A program made the translations under genes and the position numbers. DNA of 64,000 bases. It comes from Jaltomata sinuosa (lineage: Eukaryota; Streptophyta; Magnoliopsida; Solanales; Solanaceae). The DNA lies in the NCBI GenBank assembly GCA_003996215.1, contig QJPP01001414.1, positions 1 through 64,000 of the forward strand, read 5' to 3'. This document shows positions 45,373 through 55,037 of this stretch, one piece after another. Below the pieces are notes generated by a model. It was not told the DNA's origin, did not search any database, and was given only the letters and a program-made list of their open reading frames with translations. Position 1 is the first letter of the stretch, and each line of letters opens with the position of its first letter.

Positions 45373-46978
45373 TGATAATGCCAAAACTACACCTCAATTA
45401 AGAAGCGTAAGCGGTCGTTGTAAAATATAGAACCCAACAGAGGTTGGGGTCGATCCCACAGGGAATAAGGTGCAAATTAAGTTGTTAGTAATTTCGATGA
45501 CTAATAATCAATAGTTTTCGGTAATGAGGGGGGTTTTCTAGTGATCAGTCTTTAATTTCTACTTGAATTTTTCAAATAGTAAACAATGAACTTTTATGAG
45601 TAAATATCAATATTAGAGATGAACTAGGGATGTGTTCACGATGGTTTCGTAAACAACCTCAGGTTAGAGTTCAATCGGGTTCTTTTCATATGCATATTCA
45701 CGAAGTAATTGAACCAAATAGACGCTTTTCTTTCCAATTCTCTCGAACTTGAAAAGATACAATACAAAACTCAATTTATACCCCAAGTAGGTTAACCTCG
45801 CTAGAGCGTCAACCATTAGACGGGAGTTAGAAGTCCCGAATCCTCGTTGTTAATCAAATTTTCTCGGTTTTAATTCCTTTGCTCAAGCAAATAAAACCTA
45901 GGTATGCTCTAATGTTTGCAACCATTAGAAAACATAAATGACAAATGATTAACAACATGACAACATATAAATTGAACCCTACGCTACCCGAAATCTATAT
46001 TGTTACTTTTGCCATGGCTCCCACAACCCTAGTTGTGGGAAATTAGCCACTCATGCTAGCAGAGAAAGAGAAGATAAAAGTATTCATGATATAAATAAGA
46101 GATTCGTAAGATATATGAACACACGCTTTAATTTATCCAAGAACGAAAGCCAAAATCCCAAGAACAATGGAGGAAAAAGAAGAATGCGTTTTTGTCGTAT
46201 TTTTCTCTCCAAAGGTCATCCAAAACATTGCTTAAAATATTGGGTAATGAATAATAAAATAACCCTAACACAGGGTATTTATAGTAGTCCAGGAAATAAA
46301 GTCCTAAAATATAATTTTTGGAATCCCGCTTTGTATTTGGTGGCCCACTTGACGGACTGTCACATGAGTGACTGGCCATCAGGGTGGCTGTTGCCACTAT
46401 CCAGTGGGTATGTTGCCTTTGCTTCATCTTGGTGGCCTGGGTGATGGCCCACCAAGTGTGTGGTGGCCAGTAATTTTAGCCACCACTCCTATCTAGTGTT
46501 GCTTCCAGACTTGGTGGCTTGGCGGACGGCCCACCAAGTGTGTGGTGGACAGTCATGCCAACCACCACTCTTATCCCGTGTTGCTTCCAGACTTGGTGGC
46601 TTGGCTGACGGCCCACCAAGTGTGTGGTGGCCAGTCATGACAGCCACCACTCTTATCCAGTGTTGCTACCAGACTTGGTGGCTTGGCTGACGGCCCACCA
46701 AGTGTGTGGTGGCCAGTCATGCCAGCCACCACTCTTATCCAGTGTTGCTGCCAGACTTGGTGGCTTGGATGATGGCCCACCAAGTATGTGGTGGCAAGTT
46801 ATGCCAGCCACCACTCCTATCCAGTGGAGCCCTTTGATCATATTTCCTTCATTTTCTATCTTTGTCTCTATTTCCTGCAAATATAACATAAAACATCAAA
46901 AACGACAACGGTTGCTTGAAAACTCACAATTATTCTTAGTTAAAGGAGTCAAATGTGCCGTAGAATGGTGGCACATAA
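45373..46978 (-). repeat. 5' LTR of element G (1606 bp)
   Basis: It runs (plus view) from TGATAATGCC to GGCACATAA, with the terminal C changed to A compared with the other LTR (CATCA). It is followed directly by the ACATA target duplication. It has five 82-bp units. Confidence 0.93.
46428..46837. repeat. 82-bp tandem array, five units (G 5' LTR)
   Basis: Units start at 46428, 46510, 46592, 46674 and 46756 with the same sequence features as the four-unit array in the other LTR. Confidence 0.93.
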
Positions 46979-47612
46979 ACATACCCCTAGACACGGAAAT
47001 TAGCATCTTATTCTAAGGAAATAAGAAGATATAGTAATTGGGTAACTCATAATTCCATTCATATTCGAGTCAATATCCAAATCAAAGCTGAATAAATACA
47101 AAAATGGTGAATTGTAAGTGTAGAAGATGAAGAGAGAAGAGTACACTCTCAATATCTTCTTGGTAAAACTCAAAACTAAATAATTGTTTTTAATACACAC
47201 CCCTAAATGGGTTTTTGAAGATTCTCATTGTGTCACTTGGAGTTGGACAAAAATGCCCTTCAGGAGTGGTGCGATGTGACGTGTGACATGACCTGCGGTT
47301 GCACCACGTGTTTTGCACATCGCATGTCTCATTTTCCTCAGACCATTGATGTGTGAAGGGACGTGTTGAATGCACACCGCATTGTGTGGCTCGCATGTTA
47401 GTTGCACCTCTCGGCAGATTCTTCCTCTTTTCGATCACCTTAAAACTTCAACTCTTTTTGGTCTCTTTGGGTTAAATTCCTTTGTTTTCTACTTTTGACT
47501 ATGAGTACCTGCATTTTCATTAATAAAGGAAATAAGTACCTCTAATTCTCATCAAAATTGGCAATAATTCATTAATAAAGGCTCAATAAGTTGGTAGATT
47601 ACCCACTTATCA

Positions 47613-48067
47613 AACCCTCAAATTTGAACTATTGCTTATCCTCAAGCAAGATACTCATGAAGTAAGGAATGAATTAGGTTGTAAAACACAAAGGTTGCAC
47701 ACAAGATTAATCTAAACTCTAAAAACTAAGAAAATAGCAACAAAATGTCTCAAAAAAAAGACTCAACTACTATGCTCATCTCAATTAGTACCACCATATT
47801 ATCAAGGCAAGTGCTTCTTTCAAAACGTCAATTCAATGGGACTTCATTTCTAATTCAAAAATAAGGGAATGTTTTATTCAAAACAAGATATTCAAGCTTA
47901 TTAAGTCATTGGAATTGACCTTCAAGGTTTGCCTCGAGATTCACCGCACAACGTTTCTCGTTCATTCCACTCAATTAAAATAGAGACTTCATCATTCATT
48001 TCAAGTGTGCGATGCCACTCACCAAAAGAGATAATCCCACTCACAATCATGCAATTCATAGTAAAAA
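47613..48067 (-). other. Polypurine tract and start of the 3' non-coding region of J
   Basis: Next to the LTR the minus strand reads CTTGCTTGAGGATAAGCAAT, then AAATTTGAGGGTT (47613-47650), the same layout as in A and G. The remaining 400 bases have no gene and are cut by element H at 48068. Confidence 0.78.
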
Positions 48068-50298
48068 TGTAACACCCTAGAATTCAAACAAGCCTTTAGA
48101 CTTGGAATTCCTAAAAATTCTAATGTTCCCAGGGAGCACGGTCAAGTTCACAGGCCATCATTTTGGATCACGACTCGTGCTTTGCCTGTTGTGGGCTGCC
48201 TTGACTAAATCTATGGACCACTTTATGGATCGTGGTTTAAAACCATGACCCATCCTATGAATATGTTGTTCTGATCATCAGAGGACCCTTCATGAAGGGG
48301 TCCTTGAAACACGAGTCAATTGACGACCCATTATTTCGTTTCACGGGTCATCCTATTAACCATAGTTCTCGAGGATCAGAGCATTCTCACGTCCTAAGTT
48401 AAAACAACGGTTCTACTAATGACCCATTATTAAGTACCATAGTCCATGCTATTGGTCATGGTTCCCAACTTCAGAAAACCCCCACTTTCCCCTAGTCCAA
48501 AACCATGGGTCACAAGACCGATGGACCATCGGGTTTCTCATAGAATGAAAGTTAAACAGAGTCTCAAAAATAGTTTTAGAAATAACGAGTTATTTCCATG
48601 AGCCGTCATCCCCATCTATATGCTCCGTAGACCTATCCGTGATACCTGAAGCCGAATCACTTCAACAATTTTCAAGCTTATTTCCCTAGGGTATTTTTGT
48701 AATTTATCACTCTTTTAACTCCTAAGTGAGGTCATTTTGGGCTATTCTACGAGGGTTTTATCTCTAATTATCTTAAGTCTTCTCTCAAACCCTTATTCAA
48801 GTTCTAAAAAGGGAAAATAATTCCATTCTCTCAAGCTCCAAGCTCCAAGCTCCAAGCTAAACATCTCATCTCCAAGTCTCCATCCCTCTCATCCTAGGTT
48901 AAGAAAACTTCAATTCATATATGTGGGTATTCAATAAGGGATTATTTAACCCTTATTCCCCAAACCCCCCAAATTTTATATTGATTTTATGAACTTTCAA
49001 ATTAGGGTTCTTACCCAATTCTCATGAGCTCTTCTATAAATTATTTTCTCATGATTCTACTATGAAATCTGACTCAAAATTGCATGATTTTGCATGGATT
49101 TTTACAAGTGAATTCCTAATTCATGAATTGGAAGCTAAACCTAGCCAATTTTGCATGCATGAATGGATTTAAGCAAATTAGTGTATTTTTATAGCATGAT
49201 CTCATAAATTTCAAACAACTGCATGCCTAGTTCCTATGTTTTATTAATTTGCATGTGATTATAAAATTGAATTAGTTCCATGCAAGTTTTTAAGATATGA
49301 ATTATTACGAAAGACAAGACACCCGATGTGCCATCAATACTCATGAATGATTTTCTAAAACAAGGTGCGTGAGTATTATGAAGATCCGGGTTATGAACAT
49401 GATTATGAACAAGTTTTGACATCTAGATGTGTCATATGTATATGAGTGTCATGTTATGTTTTGGGAGTTTTATTTAGCACTGAGCGATGAGGGTTCCAGA
49501 TAACCCAAGTCCAAAACTATGTTGCCACCGTAGGTTGCCCTACGTGGCTTATGACAAGATCCTTATTACATGGTTCTAACCTTGGCCAATTAGGACAACC
49601 TTTTTTAGTATGGGTGCAAAACACTATACTTCATGTAGCTCATCATGGGTTAATGTCAGTTAAGAGAAACTCCCGTAAGTATGTTTTTAAGATATGAAGT
49701 TATATGATATTCTATTTTTAAGTTTCACTTCTACTTCATGTGTTATGCTTAAACTATGATATTACTCATGATCTTTATTACTATGCATGGACTCAGTTTT
49801 AAGCATATTTTCAAGCATGATTTATCATATTGTTGCATAGACTCGCATACTCGGTACATCTTATAGTACTGACACATATTTTGTGTTGCATCCTATTATG
49901 ATGCAGATTCAAGTTCCCATTCACACAATCGTGGCTAGAGGTTGCAGGCCATTCAGTACGTGTTGGTGAGTCCCCATCTTTTGAGGACTAGTAAGACTCT
50001 AGTTTTGTTTTTGATATAGTTCCTTCAATACTTAGAGTTAGCTAGGGTCTTGTCCCAGCAACTCCTTATGATAATTTTAGAGGCTCTTAGACATAGATAG
50101 ATATTCAGGTTTCTTGTTTCAAATTGTGGCACTCTTAGACCTTTATCTTTTATGAAAATGGTTGCCTACTTTGCTATTTATGCTTTTGCCATTATCCTTT
50201 ATGCTTTGTCTAAGTTATGCTATGACCAAGGGTTAGCTTAGTACCACTTATAGTCTCGGGTCTCGTGTTACATCTAGGGGTAGTCTTGGGTCATGACA
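48068..50298 (+). repeat. 5' LTR of element H (2231 bp)
   Basis: It begins TGTAACACCCTAGAATTC and ends GGGTCATGACA just before the primer site. A variable block with GGATCACGACTCGTG/ACCATGACCCATCC words lies at about 48140-48550. (AAGCTCC)n repeats lie at about 48833-48860. Confidence 0.9.
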
Positions 50299-50302
50299 AA
50301 CT

Positions 50303-50314
50303 TGGTATCAGAGC
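50303..50314 (+). promoter_or_regulatory. Primer binding site, initiator tRNA-Met (H)
   Basis: TGGTATCAGAGC lies four bases after the LTR end and matches the primer site of L. It fixes the plus direction of H. Confidence 0.93.
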
Positions 50315-50510
50315 ATCAGGTGCAAGAGTCCTAGGGTGTCTAAAAGCCGCATTAAGTAGAGTCTTTTTCATGGGTGTGAAGGCCGCCACACTTATAATGG
50401 AGAGGCTACGAATTTTTTTAGGAAAATCTTCACTTCTTTCATGTTCAATATCATGCGGTAGAGTTTAACTCAATTTGTCCTTCTAATTTGTTCCTTATGC
50501 TTTTCAGATA

Positions 50511-50920
50511 ATGCCTCTGCAAAGAAACCCCACAAAAAAAGCTAATCCTCCTATCCCAGACCATGAGATTACAAATTCATAGTTTTGTGAAGCAATCCAT
50601 ATGTTGGCTCAAGCGATGACAGCTCAGTTGAATGAGAAAGAGAAACTAAAGAAGAGAAAAAGGAAGAACAAGGGAACCATGACATGGAGCCCTGACTCTA
50701 GTAAGCAGAAAACTGGTAGAAGGAACTGGACATGTTTTAAGCAAAGTTCATCTTGACTAACCCTATCTTTAGTTAGCACACATGCACCCATCTTGTGGTA
50801 TTTGTGGTAAGTTTCACCTAGGCCAGTGTCTTACTGGAAGAGATCGATGTTTTAGGTGTGGTCAGTTAGGCCATAAGATCAACTATTGTCTCTCCGCCAG
50901 GCAGGGAAACAATGGTTGTT
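50511..50920 (+). pseudogene. gag: Gag remnant with zinc knuckle, internally deleted (H)
   Basis: A start at 50511 reads MPLQRNPTKKANPPIPDHEI, as in chromovirus Gag starts, with a stop at about 50580. It continues as MLAQAMTAQLNEKEKLKKRK. Only about 250 bases later comes CGICGKFHLGQC followed by the knuckle CFRCGQLGHKINYC (CX2CX4HX4C) at 50848-50889. The Gag core normally lying between them is missing. The protein would package element RNA; what is left is too short and broken. Confidence 0.8.
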
Positions 50921-53090
50921 AGCTCCTTGACTGATTCCCTTCATTGCCTAGCTAGCCGGGTCAGAGTATTCCTCCAAAAGATGAAACGAGTATGTCACTA
51001 GATTTCTTCCTTGATGCATCCATAGTCCCCATACCCCTATTTTTGTATTGCTGTGAGTTGTCTTAGCTTAGAAGAAGGCAGTGATAGAGGAGTATAGTAC
51101 CATTATGGATTGTAGAAAGAGAGAGAGTTATAGGGGTTAGAACATGTAAGCTTGACATGTCATTGCAAGGAATAGGTTATGAGTTAATAAATGTGGAATG
51201 TAAAGCCCTATATGAGATAGAAGGGTTGATGCCTAGACATTTAGGCAAGTGAGAGTCTTAGACTATAGAAGGAAGCGATATTCATGCTCGATTCTTGAGT
51301 AGTGTATGTTCTGTTAGGGTAAAATGATCATAGTCCTATTTAAATATTGGCGAGTGGTCCACAGACATAGAAAGGTAGCATGAATCTAAGGGGGGATAGT
51401 GGGATGTAGAATCGGTCAGACTTTGGAGGCTTAGGTAGTGATGCTAATGAGGGTTAGAACAAAGTTAAGGAGGGGTTGCAAAGGTTTATTTCCATTCTAG
51501 CAACCTTAGTATACTCCTGTCATTACAATTACTTTTGCATGCCTTGTATGTTAGTGCCATGGTCCTAATTCGAATTTATGCACTCCATTCAGATCCACGC
51601 CCATATTCAGCTCCTACAAGGATAAGTGATTGCTTCAGACAACAATTCTAGTCTTACTCTATGATTCTATGAATCCCAACTTTATTCCCTGAGACTCATT
51701 ATTTATGTAAACTCATGTCTCACAGTATGCTCAGTCATATTTACTCCGTTCAGTCTTCAGACATGCCTTAATGGCTAATCAAATCATGTTACGTCATGTA
51801 TGTGCTCAGACCTGATTTCTTGAAACAGTTTGTGCTTGTGATTTCCTTGCTCTAAAGCCCTATGGACCTTTTCCTTTAATAACTTAGGGTGGTGATCCCC
51901 ACTATTCATGTCATACGTGCCCAGTGTGTGAAGTACTCATGCCTATTGTGCTCGATTCCCCAAGTCACATCGTGAGTGGCTAGATCACACTAAGTGTAAG
52001 TCAAGACCAATCAGAAATACTTCATTTGTGATGCTCATGCTTCCACTATTTTGTTTTGGTGATTCTAGCTTATATTGTAGTAGGTGTTAGGGGAGGAAGC
52101 CTAATAGTAGCCTAGATGGGAAGTAGTAGATTTATTTTCCTTTTTGGTGTACTTGTTTTACCTTGGCTCCTAGGTGTGGGTGAATTGCGAGGTAAGAATT
52201 ATTCATGCGAAGTAGTTAGATGAGAAAATTTTGTATGTCTCTCTGTAGAAGTCCTTGAAGTTGCAGCTCCCAAAATATACTAGGGAAGAGGGGAGAAGTC
52301 TTTGATAGGGTAAGATACAAAAACATAATGTTACCATAGTTATAAGCTTGAATATCGTGATGAAATATAGGTGGACCTTTTCTTTGTGCGATTAGTGACC
52401 CTTTTGATAGGGAGCTCAAGGATTGTGGGTTTTTCTGTGATATGAAGGAATACTATTCTTAGTAGATACTCTAAATGCAAAATATTTAGTCGAGATGGGC
52501 TTGAAAATGGTGAAAACAGGTAGTTAGACTAAGACCTTAGTATTTATATAGGCGCTAGTGAGAATTTAAGTTGCTTATGGTAAGTGTGGTATTTAGAGGA
52601 TTTAGTGTAGTTAGCAAGGTTTTTCTTAGCCAAAAGGCTATTAATCATAGTGTTAAGGCGAGGATAATCTTGTTCTTACTCCCTCACCAGGGTGCTTATA
52701 TCTTATGTCCAGTAGCTTTAGCTTTCAAGATACTAGACCCTTATACCCAATTAGTTCAGACCTGCTGGTTATCATTCCTAAGGCCAGAAGGCCCTACGTT
52801 CAGTTCAGTCCGTGACAGTAACTTCAATTAGGAGAAAATAGTTTTCTTGTGTAGTTACTTCTCTCAGTTTTACATCCCATTTAGTTAACTGCGATTTCCA
52901 AAGATGTATTTGTTCCCTATGAGTTCCAGCTAAGTCCCTACTCTAAATACAAACTCGACGTCATGTTAGATATTCAATTTTGTGTCCCATCAGTTGTTTA
53001 TGCTCTCAGTATGCATACATATCTCATGAATCAATCTCAGTTTGTATTTCACTCAAAAATCAATTACCATGTTAGTACTTTAGCTTTTAA
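50921..53090 (+). other. Non-coding internal region of H
   Basis: No frame shows protease, RT, RNase H or integrase words. Several stretches match the N internal region (about 31130-32860), which implies a shared non-coding ancestor and not independent decay. Small open frames here are not supported. Confidence 0.65.
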
Positions 53091-53162
53091 AACTCAGTTG
53101 AGGGAGCTACTTGGGAAGCAGAAATAGCCATGAAAGCCAAGTACCCTCATCTCTTCTTCCGA
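53091..53162 (+). pseudogene. pol: C-terminal end of the chromodomain/integrase (H)
   Basis: The plus strand reads ATWEAEIAMKAKYPHLF, which corresponds to the chromodomain end in M (ATWETERDMRDQYPQLF). It is the only surviving trace of pol in H and shows that H derives from a chromovirus. Confidence 0.82.
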
Positions 53163-53397
53163 TCCAGTTTCATCTTGAGGTAATAGTTTCCTCCTTAATA
53201 TATTCCTTCGATTTCATCCCATCTGTTTTACTCATGATCCTAGCATGTATTCCTATTTTCGGAGTTAGTTCAACCATGTTTTTAAGTTGGAACTCAGTCT
53301 TCATGCTTATTCTTCAGTTTTTATGTTTTGTTGGTTGGTATTGTTGTTTTTCTCTCAATTTTCCTTATTTAGTCTTCATTCAAAGATGATTGATACC

Positions 53398-53410
53398 AAT
53401 AGGGACATAT
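53398..53410 (+). promoter_or_regulatory. Polypurine tract (H)
   Basis: AATAGGGACATAT directly precedes the TG of the 3' LTR, in the plus-strand primer position. Confidence 0.6.
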
Positions 53411-54535
53411 TGTAACACCCAGGATTTAAAATCATCCTTTAGACTTGGAATTCCTGAATATTTTGATGTTCCCAGGGAGCATGGTCAGGTTCATGGGCGG
53501 TCATTTTGGATCATGACCCATGGTTTGCCTGTTGGGGGATGCCTTGTATAAATCTATGGAACACTTCATGGATCTTCGTTTAGAACCATGACCCATCCTG
53601 TGAATCTGTGGTTTTGATCATCAGAGGAACCTCCATGAAGGGGTCCTGGAATCACGAGTCAATTGACTACCCATCATTTTGTTTAATGGGTCATCCTATC
53701 AACCGTAGTTCCTGAGGATAGGAGGATCCTCACTTTCCTAAGTTAAAACCACGATTCTATTCCTATCCTCACTTTCCTAAGTTAAAACCACGATTCTATT
53801 AATGACCCATCGTTATGTACCACGGGCCATCCTATTGGTCGTGGTTCCCAACTTCAGAAAACCGCAACTTTCCCAGGATCGTTCATTGTTCCACTTCATG
53901 GACCGTCAGGTGACTTGCGGAATGAAAGTTCAGTAGAAACCATGGGTCATTTCCATGGTCCATCTTCCCCATCTACGGTCCGTAGACCCATATGTGATAC
54001 CTGAAGCTTAGTCACTACAACAGTTTTCAAGCTTATTTCCCTGGGGTATTTTTGTAATTTCCCACCATTTTAACTGCTAAGTGAGGTCATTTTGGGCTAT
54101 TCTAGGAGGGTTATATCTCTACTTATCCTAAGTTTTCTCTCAAACCCTTATTCAAGTTCTAAAAAGGAAAAAGAACTCCATTCTCTCAAGCTCTAAGCTC
54201 CAAGCTCCAAGCTAAGGATCTCATCTCCAAGTCTCCATCCCTCTCATCCTAGGTTAAGAAAACTTCAATTCTGGTATGTGGATAATTCTTTCCATGTAAC
54301 TCTTTATGATGATTTTAGAGGCTTTCAGACATAGATAGATATTCAGGTTTCTTGTTTCAGATTATGGCACTCTTAGACCTTTACCTTTTATGATGATGGT
54401 TGCCTACTTTGCTATTTATGCTTCCGCCATTATCCTTTATGCTTTGTCTAAGTTATGCTATGACCAAGGGTTAGCTTGGGACCACTTGTGGTCCAAGGTT
54501 CTGTGTTACGTCTAGGAGGTAGCCTAGGCTCATGA
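53411..54535 (+). repeat. 3' LTR of element H with internal deletion (about 1125 bp)
   Basis: It begins TGTAACACCCAGGATTT and ends near GGCTCATGA. It matches the 5' LTR at both ends but lacks about 1.1 kb; the join is near 54278-54300 (TATGTGG joined to ACTCTTTATGATGATTTTAG). A short local duplication (CCTCACTTTCCTAAGTTAAA) occurs at about 53727 and 53766. Confidence 0.87.
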
Positions 54536-55037
54536 AAAAAGATGGATTATCAGAGAACCAAGAAGACTCTCACCCTCTCAAGAAAGTTTAAGTGCACACA
54601 CATTGAACCATAGGCTTGCCCTTTATGTAATTCACCACTAATGTAGAGTTACCAAGCTCGGAATCACTAAGGACTTGCGAGTCATGATGTTGTCTAGGGT
54701 TAAGGTGAGGATTTCATTTTCCTCAAGTGACTAAACCTCCCTAACGCTCTTTGTGATCTTTATAAATGCCGCTCATATTTTTTAATAATAACTTCACCTT
54801 ATTTCTCCCTCTCACAACCCAAAGATTCCCTTCAACTTGATCATTCAACCTCCTTTTATCACATTTACTTGGTAGCACCAATTCTGTATTTTCTTTTCAT
54901 TTTGTTCATTTCATTGGACAATTTGAAGCAATTTTTTGATTTAGGCATATGGTGCTACCTTTTGTTGAAATACATCCCTTTCTTCGTGCATGCACCCCTA
55001 AACTTACGCTTTTCCCTATGTTATCATTTCAATTCCT
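54536..55037 (-). other. 3' non-coding region of J between H and I
   Basis: No gene. Composition and order resemble the region 11850-12300 of element A (AATTCACCACTAA, GGTTAAGG-type and TTTCCTCAAGTGACT words). Confidence 0.6.

Larger units (their letters stand above)
39541..46978 (-). mobile_element. Element G: complete gag-protease-only LTR retrotransposon (7438 bp)
   Basis: Both LTRs, the primer site, gag, protease and a polypurine tract are present, with 5-bp target duplications ACATA at 39536-39540 and 46979-46983. LTRs start TGATG and end TTATCA on the minus strand. The internal region is 4.3 kb and contains no RT, RNase H or integrase. The Gag and protease words match Athila/Tat-type elements. 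This is a non-autonomous design that needs polymerase and integrase from elsewhere, comparable to the TR-GAG class described in plants. The uninterrupted target is visible in the C LTR near 26243-26262. Confidence 0.9.
38793..47612 (-). repeat. 3' LTR of element J, split by element G
   Basis: The parts are 38793-39540 and 46984-47612 (about 1.38 kb together). It starts TGACGCTCAAAAGCAC and ends ACTTATCA, and is collinear with the C LTR. A GCGATGTG/CACATCGC-rich variable block lies at 47260-47400. It holds an uninterrupted copy of the E insertion site near 47577-47600. Confidence 0.9.
48068..54535 (+). mobile_element. Element H: pol-deleted chromovirus derivative with both LTRs
   Basis: It has a 5' LTR (48068-50298), a tRNA-Met primer site, a gag remnant with zinc knuckle, 2.5 kb without coding capacity, the last residues of a chromodomain, and a 3' LTR (53411 to about 54535). 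The flanks are A-rich: AAAAA at 48063-48067 and AAAAA at 54536-54540, a possible target duplication, although the last bases of the 3' LTR are altered so the border is not certain. It interrupts the 3' region of J. The internal region is shared with N. Confidence 0.85.

Noticed and set aside
40584..46837. 82-bp repeats considered as a CRISPR-like array
   Set aside because: Units are contiguous without spacers, lie in LTRs of a plant element, and have no cas genes nearby.
24105..47612. C and J considered as the two ends of one element, since their LTRs are alike
   Set aside because: C's LTR is followed by the tRNA-Asp primer site and gag to its left, and J's 3' LTR by a polypurine tract to its right. 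In the minus direction each faces away from the other, so they belong to two separate elements.
50303..50314. Possible tRNA gene fragments at the primer sites (also 7336, 17439, 25500, 45351)
   Set aside because: Only the complement of the tRNA 3' end is present, directly beside an LTR. These are primer binding sites.
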